A DNA stretch of 64,000 bases from Rhodobacter ferrooxidans (GCF_000176015.1 NZ_ACYY01000001.1:124001-188000), one strand, 5' to 3'; shown: positions 17,580 through 26,234, numbered from the stretch's first letter. Notes: generated from the sequence alone by a model not told the origin. Translations and numbers: made by a program.

Positions 17580-18793
17580 AAGGCCGCCGCATCGCGCTGA
17601 TCGAGGATGACGAGATCATGGGGGCCTCGCTGTTGCAACGCCTGCAACTCGAGGGCGCCGAGGTGCTGTGGCTGAAGCTGGCGCAGCGGGCCATCGGCGC
17701 CCTGCGCACGCCGCGGGCACCGATCGATGCGGTGGTCTGCGACATCCGCCTGCCCGATGGCAGCGGCGAGGAGGTGTTTGCCACGCTCTGCCGCAGCATC
17801 ACCCCGCCGCCGTTCCTGTTCATCACCGGCCAGGGCGAGATTGATCAGGCGGTGCGGCTGTTGCAGGCGGGGGCGGCGGATTACCTCACCAAGCCGTTTG
17901 GCATGCCGGTGTTTCTGGACCGGCTTTCGGCGCTGCTGCGCGCGGCACCGCTGGCCCGGCTGCCGATGCTGCTTGGCCCCTCGCCCGCCGCCCGGCGGGT
18001 CGAGGATCTGGCGCTGACGGCGGCTGCGCATGACCGACCGGTGCTGATCCGTGGCGGCGCGGGCACCGGCAAGGCGTTGGTGGCGCGGCGCATCCATGCG
18101 GCCTCGGACCGCCGTGCCGCACCGTTCGTGCATGTCAATCTGGCGCGCGAGGCCGATGCCAGCGCCGCCCTGGAAGCGGCCTTGGCCGAGGTGGGCGACG
18201 GCGTGCTTTTCCTGAACGCGCTGGAGCGGCTTGGGGCTTTGGAACAGGCCCGGCTGATGGGCTGGCTCGATACCGGCGCGGCGCGGATCATTGCTGCCTG
18301 CGGTGCCGACATGGCCGATCTTGTCGGCTCGGGCGCGTTTCGCGGCGATCTTTACGCCCGGCTGAACCCGTTCGAAATTCCGATCCCGCCGCTGCGCGAC
18401 CGCCCCGATGATGCGGTCTGGCTGCTGCATCAGCAATTCGCCACCCTGAACCCGCGCCGCAGCCCGCCCCTGCGTGGCATCACCGCACTGGCCGATCAGG
18501 CGGTGGCGGGGCATGACTGGCCGGGCGGCGGGCGCGAGTTGCGCGCGCGTCTGGTGCAGGCACTGGCCACGGCGCAGGGCGACTGGCTGTTCCCTGCCGA
18601 CCTGTTCCCCGAACGCCAGACCGACCCTGCCGACACCGGGCTGCTGAGCCTGGCCGAGGCGCGCGATGCCGCCGAACGGGCACAGATCATCGCGGCGCTG
18701 GAGCGCACCGGCGGCCAGGTGGCCGAGGCAGCCAAGCTCTTGCGGATCTCGCGCACCACGCTGTGGGAAAAGATGCAGAAGCTGGGTCTGTAG
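17573..18793 (+). CDS. aioR: NtrC-type response regulator AioR, degenerate AAA+ domain
   Basis: The 406 residues comprise a receiver domain with phospho-acceptor Asp57 (VVCDIRLPDG), an AAA+ domain (about 135-335) and a Fis-type HTH (about 375-404, RISRTTLWEKMQKLGL). The Walker A loop GGAGTGK (161-167) is kept. The GAFTGA loop that contacts sigma-54 is absent, the A-to-B spacing is about 15 residues short, and the Walker B acids are replaced (VLFLNALE). This is a probable activator of aioBA that may not work through sigma-54, as known for Rhodobacter capsulatus NtrC. No good -24/-12 promoter was seen before aioB. Confidence 0.87.
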   Translation: MLKGRRIALIEDDEIMGASLLQRLQLEGAEVLWLKLAQRAIGALRTPRAPIDAVVCDIRLPDGSGEEVFATLCRSITPPPFLFITGQGEIDQAVRLLQAGAADYLTKPFGMPVFLDRLSALLRAAPLARLPMLLGPSPAARRVEDLALTAAAHDRPVLIRGGAGTGKALVARRIHAASDRRAAPFVHVNLAREADASAALEAALAEVGDGVLFLNALERLGALEQARLMGWLDTGAARIIAACGADMADLVGSGAFRGDLYARLNPFEIPIPPLRDRPDDAVWLLHQQFATLNPRRSPPLRGITALADQAVAGHDWPGGGRELRARLVQALATAQGDWLFPADLFPERQTDPADTGLLSLAEARDAAERAQIIAALERTGGQVAEAAKLLRISRTTLWEKMQKLGL

Positions 18794-18943
18794 GCCCCGC
18801 CGCATGTTCGGATTTCCGAACGCTGAAAATTTCATCACGATGTGAACGGCTTGCCGCGCTGCGGCAGCGGTGACTTGGGCGTCGCGCGCCGCGTCCCGTG
18901 CTTGCTAGGGTTCGGGAAAAGCAACCAAGGGAGGATTCCATCC

Positions 18944-19471
18944 ATGAAATGCAATCGGTTGGTCGATGCCGGCCGCCGCCAGTTCCTGCGCGGCGGTGTT
19001 CTGGGCGTGGCGGGGGTGGCGGCGGCATCGGTGCTGCCCGCAGCCCCGGCAAAAGCGGAAATCGCGCTGGCGCGGGTGGCCTATCCGTCAAACCGGGTTG
19101 GCAACCTGAAGGATCTGAAGGTGGATGAGCCGGTGGACATCGCCTATCCCGACGACAACAGCCCCGGCATCCTCTTGAAGCTGGGCAAGCCGGTCGAAGG
19201 TGGTGTGGGGCCGGACGGCGACGTGGTGGCCTATTCGGTGCTGTGCCCGCACAAGGGTTTTCCGCTCAGCTATCACGCGGCCGACAAGACGCTGAACTGC
19301 CCCGGCCATTATTCGCGGTTTGATACCGAAAATGGCGGCCAGCAGGTCTGGGGCCATGCCACGCAGAACCTGACGCAGTTCGAACTGCGGGTGGACGATG
19401 CGGGCGACATCTTCGCCGAGGGCGCCGACGAGCTGATCTACGGCCGTCTGTCCAACGTCCTGCAAGCCTGA
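18944..19471 (+). CDS. aioB: arsenite oxidase Rieske subunit
   Basis: The 175-residue small subunit. A twin-arginine signal (RRQFLRG, residues 11-17) exports the folded heterodimer. The Rieske 2Fe-2S ligands are C101-x-H103 (CPHKGF) and C119-x2-H122 (CPGHYSRFD). Phe106 and Gly121 occupy the positions that form a disulfide in Alcaligenes-type enzymes, so the bridge is missing as reported for Rhizobium NT-26. The C-terminal GADELIYGRLSNVLQ is the family signature. The start at 18944 follows GGGAGGATT. aioA begins 13 bp later. Confidence 0.95.
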   Translation: MKCNRLVDAGRRQFLRGGVLGVAGVAAASVLPAAPAKAEIALARVAYPSNRVGNLKDLKVDEPVDIAYPDDNSPGILLKLGKPVEGGVGPDGDVVAYSVLCPHKGFPLSYHAADKTLNCPGHYSRFDTENGGQQVWGHATQNLTQFELRVDDAGDIFAEGADELIYGRLSNVLQA

Positions 19472-19484
19472 GGGAGCGAAAACA

Positions 19485-21950
19485 ATGGCTTACAAACGCC
19501 GCATCGACCGTCTGCCGATCATTCCCGCCGACGCGAAGGAACACAACGTCACCTGCCACTATTGCATCGTCGGCTGTGGCTACAAGGCCTACACCTGGCC
19601 GCTGAACAAGCAGGGCGGCACCGACCCCGGGCAAAACAAGTTCGGCGTCGACCTGTCGCAGCAGCAGCAGGCGCTGACCCCGAACTGGTATGCGCCCTCG
19701 ATGTACAACGTGGTCAAGCAGGATGGCCGCGACGTGCATCTGGTGATCAAACCCGACGCCGATTGCGTGGTGAACGGCGGGCTTGGCTCGATCCGCGGCG
19801 CGCGGATTGCCGAGAACCGCCGCTCGGACATCACCGGCAGCCAGCAGCAGCGGCTGACCGAGCCGATGGTCTGGCGCTATGGCACCTGGCAGCCGACCTC
19901 GTGGGATGATGCCCTCGATCTGGTGGCGCGGGTGACCGCACGGGTGATCGACAAGGACAACGAGAACGACCTTCTGGTGTCGATGTTCGACCATGGCGGC
20001 TCGGCGGGCGGCTATGAAAACACCTGGGGCACCGGCAAGCTGTATTTCGGCGCGATGAAGGTGAAGAACTGCCGCATCCACAACCGGCCCGCCTATAACT
20101 CGGAGGTGCATTCCACCCGTGACATGGGCGTGGGCGAGCTGAACTATGCCTACGAGGATTACGGCCTGACCGACACGCTGTTCCTGATCGGCGCCAACCC
20201 GATCGAGACCCAGACCAACCTGTTCCTGAACCACATGCTGCCCGGCATCCAGAACGGCGCCCGCGTGGTGGTGGTCGATCCGCGCCGCACTGTCACCATC
20301 AACGCCTGCGAGGAAGCGGCGGGCAAGGACAAGGTGCTGCACCTGCAGATCGCCTCGGGCAGCGACCTCGCGCTGTTCAACGCCCTCTTTACCGAGATCG
20401 TGGCGCAGGGCTGGGTGGACAGCGATTTCATCAAGGCCTCGACCTTTCAGGGCGACATCGCGGTGCCGGAAGACAGCGCGCATCCCGCGGCCTTGGGGTC
20501 GTTCGAGGCGGCGGTGGCGGCCTGCCATCTGTCGCTGGACGATGCCGCGGCGATCTGCGGCGTGGCTGCGGCGGATATCGCCAAAGCCGCGGCCTGGATT
20601 GCCGAGCCGAAAGGCGGCGCGCGGCGCAAATGCGTGACGGCCTATGAAAAGGGCATCATCTGGGGCAACGACAACTACCGCACCATCGGCGCGCTGGTGA
20701 ACATCGGCCTGGCCACCGGCAACATCGGCCGGGAAGGCGGCGGGGTCTGCCGTCTGGGCGGGCATCAGGAAGGCTACATGCGGCCCTCCGACGCCCATGT
20801 CGGCCGCCCTGCGCCCTATCTTGACCAGTTGATCATCGCCGGGCAAGGCAAGGTGCATCACATCTGGGCCAACGACCACTACAAGACCACGCTGAACGCC
20901 GCCGAGTTCAAGCGCACCTACGCCCGGCGCACCAACATGGTGAAAGAGGCGATGGATGCCCGCGCCGGCGCCACCCGCGAGGAAATGGTGGATGCCATCG
21001 TCAGCGCCATCAACGCCGGTGGGCTGTTCTCGGTCGATGTCGATATCATCCACACCCAGATCGGCCAGGCGGCGCATGTGATCCTGCCTGCCGTGGAATC
21101 GGGCGAGATGAACCTGACCTCGATGAACGGCGAGCGGCGGATGCGGCTGGTCGAGAAATACATGGACGGGCCGGGGGCGTCGAAACCCGACTGCATGATC
21201 GCCGCCGCCATCGCGCAGAACCTGGAACGGGTGCTGCGCGAGGAAGGGCGCAACGACTATGCCGACCAGTTCAAGGGCTTCGACTGGGCCAGCGAGGAAG
21301 ACGCCTTCATGGACGGCTATCACGCCAACACCGGCCAGATCGTCACCTATGACCGGCTGCGGGCGATGGGCAACAACGGCGTGCAAGAGCCGGTGACCGG
21401 CTTTGAAGATGGCAAGCTGGTCGGCACCAAACGGCTTTACGCCGACGGCAAGTTCGACCGGCATGGCCGCGATGACAAGCTGGCGCTGTTCTGCCTTGGC
21501 ACCTGGCGCGGATTGCAGGCTCCCGGCAAGGAGCAGCAGCGCGCCAACCACCGCTTCCTGATCAACAACGGTCGGGCCAACATGAACTGGCAGAACTGGT
21601 TCCTTGACCAGAAGAATGACTTCGTGATGGACCGCTTTCCGGTGCCCTTCATCCAGATCCACCCCGACGACATGGCCAGCCTTGGCCTGAAGCCGGGCGA
21701 CATGGTCGAGGTTTACAACGATGTCGGCGCGACGCAGGCGCTGGCCTATCCCGAACCGACGGCGCGGGCGAACGAGACCTTCATGATCTTCGGCGCCCCC
21801 TCGGGCACCCAGGGCAACGTGGTCAACGCCGGGGTCAACGAGCTGATCCTGCCGAACTACAAGCAGACCTGGGCCAACATCCGCAAGATCTCGGATGCCA
21901 CACCGGCGGCGCAGCGGGTGTCCTACAAGTCGTGGGAAGTCGAGCTGTGA
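19485..21950 (+). CDS. aioA: arsenite oxidase molybdopterin subunit
   Basis: The 821-residue catalytic subunit of the DMSO-reductase superfamily; it oxidises As(III) to As(V) at bis-MGD Mo in the periplasm. The N-terminal 3Fe-4S motif VTCHYCIVGCGYKAYTW (Cys24, Cys27, Cys31) is diagnostic for AioA, and RIHNRPAYNSEVHSTRDMG and GREGGGVCRLGGHQEGYMRP (read in parts) are family-specific. It has no signal of its own and travels with AioB. No cytochrome c or molybdenum-cofactor gene follows, unlike some aio operons. Confidence 0.96.
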   Translation: MAYKRRIDRLPIIPADAKEHNVTCHYCIVGCGYKAYTWPLNKQGGTDPGQNKFGVDLSQQQQALTPNWYAPSMYNVVKQDGRDVHLVIKPDADCVVNGGLGSIRGARIAENRRSDITGSQQQRLTEPMVWRYGTWQPTSWDDALDLVARVTARVIDKDNENDLLVSMFDHGGSAGGYENTWGTGKLYFGAMKVKNCRIHNRPAYNSEVHSTRDMGVGELNYAYEDYGLTDTLFLIGANPIETQTNLFLNHMLPGIQNGARVVVVDPRRTVTINACEEAAGKDKVLHLQIASGSDLALFNALFTEIVAQGWVDSDFIKASTFQGDIAVPEDSAHPAALGSFEAAVAACHLSLDDAAAICGVAAADIAKAAAWIAEPKGGARRKCVTAYEKGIIWGNDNYRTIGALVNIGLATGNIGREGGGVCRLGGHQEGYMRPSDAHVGRPAPYLDQLIIAGQGKVHHIWANDHYKTTLNAAEFKRTYARRTNMVKEAMDARAGATREEMVDAIVSAINAGGLFSVDVDIIHTQIGQAAHVILPAVESGEMNLTSMNGERRMRLVEKYMDGPGASKPDCMIAAAIAQNLERVLREEGRNDYADQFKGFDWASEEDAFMDGYHANTGQIVTYDRLRAMGNNGVQEPVTGFEDGKLVGTKRLYADGKFDRHGRDDKLALFCLGTWRGLQAPGKEQQRANHRFLINNGRANMNWQNWFLDQKNDFVMDRFPVPFIQIHPDDMASLGLKPGDMVEVYNDVGATQALAYPEPTARANETFMIFGAPSGTQGNVVNAGVNELILPNYKQTWANIRKISDATPAAQRVSYKSWEVEL

Positions 21951-22193
21951 TCTGACCCTCGCCGCCCGGGTGCAGAATCCGGGCGGCGAATTTCGCCATG
22001 CATGTGACCTGCACAGGCGCAAGGCAGACGTGCAGCGTTTGCCTTGCGCATTGTAAAATGAAACTGCTTCCCATTGCTGGCTTGTCAGGTTTGCGAGTCT
22101 TCCGCCGCATATCCCGACAATCTCTCTTTGGCCAATCGCTATGACTGAAGCATGAAACGCACTGATGCGTTCGTGTTTTCAAGGATATGGATC
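21951..22193. other. intergenic stretch after aioA
   Basis: About 240 bp. CCGCCCGGGTGCAGAATCCG and GGGCGGCG near 21961-21988 can form a hairpin after the aioA stop. The rest is AT-richer than its surroundings and holds the presumed promoter of the HTH remnant. No gene was seen. Confidence 0.5.
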
Positions 22194-22591
22194 ATGGCGA
22201 ACCGGCCGCATGCCGATACCGAACTGGCGAAATACCTGACCCGCCGGGGGCTCGAACTCAGACCGAAAACCCAAGCTGATATTGCCACCGAAGCCGGATT
22301 CGCCAATGCGAACTTTCTGACGATGGTCAAGCAGGGGGCGTCGAAGTTGGCGTTCACCGTGTGCCGGCGCTTGCCGAGGCGCTGGCGTGCGATGCGGCCT
22401 ACCTGATGCGGCTGACGTTTGAACAGGCTGTCGGCGGCACGGCCGCCAAGGCGCTGATCGAGATCCTCGGCACGCCGGTGACCGCGAACGAAGTCGACTG
22501 GCTGGAAGAACTGCGGGAAGCATCGACCAGGACCGACCCTCGCCTGGCCAGCCGGGCCAGGGCGGCGCTGCGCGGGATCTTCGGCAAATGA
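22194..22591 (+). pseudogene. frameshifted XRE-like HTH gene
   Basis: A good start (AAGGAT before ATG 22194) encodes PHADTELAKYLTRRGLELRP and QADIATEAGFANANFLTMVK, a helix-turn-helix resembling small XRE-type regulators. After GASKLA the frame is lost. The following frame continues the same protein as HRVPALAEALACDAAYLMRL and ends LASRARAALRGIFGK. Insertion of one base near 22350 would restore a single protein of about 132 residues. It is either a sequencing slip or a genuine pseudogene. Confidence 0.6.
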
Positions 22592-22785
22592 CCGGCGTGG
22601 AAAGAAAGGTGATGGTGGGCTGCACGCTGCCCTCGACGGCGGCAATCACCGAAGCAGAGCATGCCTGGGTCGGATTCCTGCGGCTGATCTGAAATGACGC
22701 CGTGCCTGCGCCGACACTGGCGCTCATGCAGGGGCTGAAAAGGGTGATCGAGGATAACCGGAAGGGGCGTGCGCTGCGGTCGTGA
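22588..22785 (+). pseudogene. short broken ORF coupled to the HTH remnant
   Basis: The ATG overlaps the HTH stop (ATGA). It reads MTGVERKVMVGCTLPSTAAI, TEAEHAWVGFLRLI, then TGA at 22690-22692, and the same frame continues NDAVPAPTLALMQGLKRVIE. The consistent composition across the stop suggests a small two-helix protein inactivated by a nonsense change. The family is not recognised. Confidence 0.3.
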
Positions 22786-23288
22786 TCGAGGGCTTGGTGC
22801 AGGCGGCGAAGCGGGGCGGCTAAAAGCGACCTTCGGAGTGGCAGCCGTCCTCGCGTGTTTTTCTCGTGCCAACGCGGTTTGGGGCCGTGGTGGGCGAGTG
22901 GTCCGGTGACATTGCGCGATTCTGCCGTTGCTGTTGAAACAGTGGCTTGTGCCAGCGCTGGCAGAGGCTGCAGGAGAGCCCCTGACACTATGATGAACCT
23001 TCCGTTAGGGTTGGCATGCGATGCGCGCACCAGGCGCCTCTATGACTCGCTTCTGGAGCCTGCGGATGTGGATGTGATGCCCGCTGGTGCGAAGCAGCAC
23101 CGCCGTGCCGAAGATCGAACGCCATCCACGCAATGGGCGGAAACGGAGAAGGCTTGCAGGAAGAGGCCGGACCCCGCCGTGTTGCCAGCCGTGATCTTGT
23201 GACGCAGACGGAAGGGATTGATCGGCACGGTGGCGTCGCGCTCTATCCCACTTGACGCAACAGGGCTACCAGCCCGGGGGAGCAAGTG
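22786..23288. other. intergenic region with no recognisable gene
   Basis: About 500 bp before the tryptophanase-family gene. Open frames exist on both strands but their translations look like noise (Arg/Pro-rich, no motif). It probably consists of decayed DNA plus the promoter of the downstream gene. Confidence 0.5.
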
Positions 23289-24734
23289 ATGGTCGTGAAA
23301 TTCTTCGGTGGCGATACCGTGCCGCTTGAAATGCACAAGGTGCGCGTAGTTCAAAAGCTGACGCTGGCGCCGATCGAGGACCGGGTGAAGGCGGTTGCCG
23401 AAGCGGGCAACAACACCTTCCTGCTGCTGAACCGCGATGTGTTCATGGACATGCTGACCGACAGCGGCGTGAACGCGATGAGCGACCGGCAGGTGGCGGC
23501 GATGATGGTGGCCGACGACAGCTATGCAGGTTCCGCCACCTACGAGCGGTTCGAGGCCAAGATGCGCGAGATTTTCGGCATCCACTGGATTCTGCCCACC
23601 CACCAGGGCCGCGCCTGCGAAAACATCCTGGCGCAGGTTCTGGTGAAACCGGGCACCATTGTGCCGATGAACTATCACTTCACCACCACCAAGGCGCATA
23701 TCGTGCTGAATGGCGGCGCGGTCGAGGAAATCTGCCACGATCACGCGCTGGAGGTCACCTCGACCCGTCCGTTCAAGGGCGACATGGACATCGGCAAGCT
23801 GAAGGCGCTGGTGGCAACCCACGGCGCCGACAAGATCGCCTTCGTGCGGATGGAGGCGGGCACCAACCTGATCGGCGGCCAGCCGATCTCGATTGCCAAC
23901 ATGCGCGAGATCCGCGCGGTCTGCGACAAGCACGGGCTGACCTTCGTGCTGGATGCCAGCCTGCTGGCCGACAACCTGTGGTTCAACAAGACCCGCGAGG
24001 AAAGCTGCAAGGACCTGTCGATTGCCGAAATCACCCGGCAGATCGCGGACCTGTGCGATGTGATCTATTTCTCGGCCCGCAAGCTGGGCTGTGCGCGCGG
24101 CGGGGCGATCTGCATCCGCTCGGAAGAACTTTACCGCAAGATGCGGGTGCTGGTGCCGCTGTATGAAGGCTTCCTGACCTATGGCGGGATGTCGGTCCGG
24201 GAGATCGAGGCGCTGACCGTGGGTCTGGACGAGACCATGGACGTGGACATGATTTCGCAAGGCCCGCTGTTCATCGAATACATGGTGAACGAGTTGGTCA
24301 AACGCGGCGTGCCGGTGATCACGCCTGCGGGCGGGCTTGGCTGCCATATCGACGTGATGCGCTTCCTGCCGCATGTGCCGCAGTCGCAATACCCGGCGGG
24401 TGCCCTAGCATCTGCGCTGTTCATCGCGAGCGGGATCCGCGGGATGGAGCGGGGGTCGCTGTCCGAACAGCGCAACCCCGACGGCAGCGAGGTCTATTCC
24501 AACATGGAATTGCTGCGCCTTGCGATGCCGCGCCGGGTGTTCACCCTGTCTCAGGTGAAATACGCCATCGACCGGATCGACTGGCTGTATCAGAACCGCG
24601 ATCTGGTGGGCGGGCTGGTGTTCGTCGAAGAGCCCGAGATCCTGCGCTTCTTCTATGGCCGTCTCGACCCGGTGGGCGATTGGCAACAGAAACTGGCGGC
24701 AAAGTTCCGTGTCGATTTCGGTGACAGCCTGTAA
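23289..24734 (+). CDS. tryptophanase/tyrosine phenol-lyase family beta-eliminating lyase
   Basis: A 481-residue PLP enzyme of the Beta_elim_lyase family, close in length to E. coli TnaA. It has the N-terminal VVQKLTLAPIEDR, the THQGRACENIL phosphate-binding region (about residues 104-114), the cofactor-ring Asp in LTFVLDASLLADN (about Asp222) and the PLP-lysine motif YFSARKLGCARGGAIC (Lys265). Members cleave the side chain of tryptophan or tyrosine, but the active-site region differs enough from TnaA and TPL that the substrate is open. The ATG at 23289 follows GGGGGAG. It is isolated between decayed DNA and an IS. Confidence 0.85.
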   Translation: MVVKFFGGDTVPLEMHKVRVVQKLTLAPIEDRVKAVAEAGNNTFLLLNRDVFMDMLTDSGVNAMSDRQVAAMMVADDSYAGSATYERFEAKMREIFGIHWILPTHQGRACENILAQVLVKPGTIVPMNYHFTTTKAHIVLNGGAVEEICHDHALEVTSTRPFKGDMDIGKLKALVATHGADKIAFVRMEAGTNLIGGQPISIANMREIRAVCDKHGLTFVLDASLLADNLWFNKTREESCKDLSIAEITRQIADLCDVIYFSARKLGCARGGAICIRSEELYRKMRVLVPLYEGFLTYGGMSVREIEALTVGLDETMDVDMISQGPLFIEYMVNELVKRGVPVITPAGGLGCHIDVMRFLPHVPQSQYPAGALASALFIASGIRGMERGSLSEQRNPDGSEVYSNMELLRLAMPRRVFTLSQVKYAIDRIDWLYQNRDLVGGLVFVEEPEILRFFYGRLDPVGDWQQKLAAKFRVDFGDSL

Positions 24735-24966
24735 GTCTGCAAGACCAAACCCGGCCCCGATCAAGTTCGGGGTCGGCGGAGACTCATCCTGGCGCCTCGG
24801 TTCACCCGCCGCTATGGTATTCGCCGCCAGCGATTGAGGGGCCTCTCGGCCTGGCCGTGTCAGGCTTGTTTCATTGCAATCACGACCCTCTGCATTCAGG
24901 CAAGACCTTTGGCGGAAAGCTCACACCACTAAAAATTCGCGGGAAAGCGCGCAAGAGGTGGCTTTT
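24735..24966. other. intergenic region between lyase gene and IS
   Basis: About 230 bp with no gene. A 6-bp stem CCCCGA/TCGGGG (24755-24760 with 24767-24772) just after the lyase stop may act as a weak terminator; it has no T run. Confidence 0.4.
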
Positions 24967-24988
24967 AGGATCAGGACTCGTTCTAGTT

Positions 24989-25378
24989 TCATGGCCAGAA
25001 CATGACGATTGCTGCGAGGGCGACGGCCGAGAGGAATAGCTTTGGGCATCGGTCGTAGCGGGTGGCGACCCTCCGCCAATCCTTGAGACGGCCGAACATG
25101 ATCTCAATCCTGTTGCGCCGCTTGTGGCGTCGCTTATCGTGCTTGAATGGCTTGCCGCGCGACACCCGACCTGGGATGCATGGCTTTATCCCTTTGTCTT
25201 TCAACGCATCTCTGAACCAGTCGGCGTCATAGCCCCGGTCTGCCAGCAACCATTCCGCCTTTGGCAGACTGCCCGGCAGGGCTGCCGCTCCGGTGTAGTC
25301 GCTGATCTGGCCCGCAGTCATGAAGAACCGGATCGGGCGACCGTCAGCGTCGGTGACGGCATGCAGTTTGGTGTTCAT
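24989..25378 (-). CDS. IS5-family transposase, second frame (OrfB)
   Basis: The C-terminal half of the transposase: MNTKLHAVTDADGRPIRFFM, the second catalytic Asp in EWLLADRGYDADWFR and the Glu in NRIEIMFGRLKDWRRVATRY, completing the DDE triad with the Asp of OrfA. The open frame extends upstream as LIGRTKGG into the overlap with OrfA, as expected for programmed frameshifting. The element may still be active, since both frames look intact. Confidence 0.85.
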   Translation of the reverse strand: MNTKLHAVTDADGRPIRFFMTAGQISDYTGAAALPGSLPKAEWLLADRGYDADWFRDALKDKGIKPCIPGRVSRGKPFKHDKRRHKRRNRIEIMFGRLKDWRRVATRYDRCPKLFLSAVALAAIVMFWP

Positions 25379-25398
25379 ACCGCCCTTCGTGCGCCCGA

Positions 25399-25761
25399 TC
25401 AGGCGGCCCCTTTGGTCGCCTGATCCCCCTTTTTCGACCGCAGGCTGGTCGCCGTGCGGTGCGCCTTGAGACAGGTCGCGTCAATCATCACCGCCTTCGG
25501 AACGGCGGCCTCGGAGGCCAGCCCATCCATCATCCTGGCGAAAACACCTTTGTCGCTCCAGCGCTTCCATCGGTTGTAAAGGGGCTTCGACGAACCATTC
25601 TCTTTGGGTGCGTCGCACCAACGCAAACCATTGCGATTGATGAAGATTATGCCGCTCAAAACCCGTCGGTCATCGACCCGCGGCACGCCATGGCTCTTCG
25701 GGAAGGACGGCCGAAGGCACGCCATCTGTGCGTCCGTCAGCCAGAAAAGGTTGCTCATCAT
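25399..25761 (-). CDS. IS5-family transposase, first frame (OrfA)
   Basis: The first 120 residues of an IS427-type transposase: MSNLFWLTDAQMACLRPSFP, the DUF4096-like DDRRVLSGIIFINRNGLRW and the first catalytic Asp in VMIDATCLKAHRTA. The frame stops after KGDQATKGAA. A run of A then G (tcgAAAAAGGGGG) just before it is a likely site for the -1 frameshift that joins it to OrfB. The start at 25761 avoids an upstream extension outside the conserved domain. Confidence 0.85.
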   Translation of the reverse strand: MMSNLFWLTDAQMACLRPSFPKSHGVPRVDDRRVLSGIIFINRNGLRWCDAPKENGSSKPLYNRWKRWSDKGVFARMMDGLASEAAVPKAVMIDATCLKAHRTATSLRSKKGDQATKGAA

Positions 25762-25837
25762 CCCCCCCCCCGTCAGTTCGGGAGCTTGACTCCAAGCTGG
25801 CACGCCACCCTCAAGCAGATCAAAGGGTCCTGACCCT

Positions 25838-26234
25838 GATAGCTTCTTTGCCAGTGCCTTGCACGGCTGGAAATTTCGTGCATGCCCATCGCAGGCCGCT
25901 TGGACCGCCTTTTCGGCCTGTTACAAAATCAGCCCAAGAAAACGCCCTCTGCTGGCTGTAGAAGCAACGGCAGACCAGATACCGGGAGAGGATACCGATC
26001 TCCGGCTCAGTGCGTCAGGCGGCGACAATGATCATTCCAAACCGGGGGCTTCTTCCGCTTTTTGACGGGGTGCGGTCTTGGAACTTGCACGGCCATTTCC
26101 ATCTGCATCGCGGTGCCGCAGCCCGATCCGCGATGTCACCCGACAACGAAGGTGGCGGATCCGGGCGGTGCCTGTGCAAGCGGCGATCACGGTCACGCAA
26201 TTGCGCATGGCGGAACCCGGAATGATGTGGAATG
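25838..26234. other. non-coding interval between IS and dnrN
   Basis: Nearly 400 bp. The possible frames (for example ATG 25882 to TGA 26031) give compositions unlike real proteins, and no motif was recognised. It may be remnant DNA at the junction between the arsenic region and the denitrification locus. Confidence 0.5.

Larger units (their letters stand above)
24967..25837 (-). mobile_element. IS5-family (IS427-like) insertion sequence
   Basis: The element of about 871 bp is bounded by imperfect inverted repeats AGGATCAGGACTCGTT (24967-24982) and the reverse complement of AAAGGGTCCTGACCCT (25822-25837), 13 of the first 16 positions matching. It carries a two-frame transposase on the minus strand, typical of the IS427 subgroup. 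Flanking bases (TTA on one side, TGA on the other) do not make an identical target duplication, so the exact ends may be off by a few bases or the element may have rearranged. Confidence 0.8.

Noticed and set aside
18860-18920. Possible sigma-54 promoter before aioB (around GTCCCGTGCTTGCT)
   Set aside because: The TTGCT element has CG instead of GG at the required 10-bp distance, and AioR lacks GAFTGA.
19266-22022. A 918-codon open frame on the minus strand over aioA
   Set aside because: Antisense shadow of aioA/aioB; no family signature, whereas the plus-strand frames carry all arsenite oxidase motifs.
22855-23202. Plus-strand 115-codon ORF before the tryptophanase-family gene
   Set aside because: No ribosome site, no motif, and composition typical of chance frames.
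25882-26031. 49-codon ORF between IS and dnrN
   Set aside because: Arg/Gly/Pro-rich translation with no recognisable feature or ribosome site.
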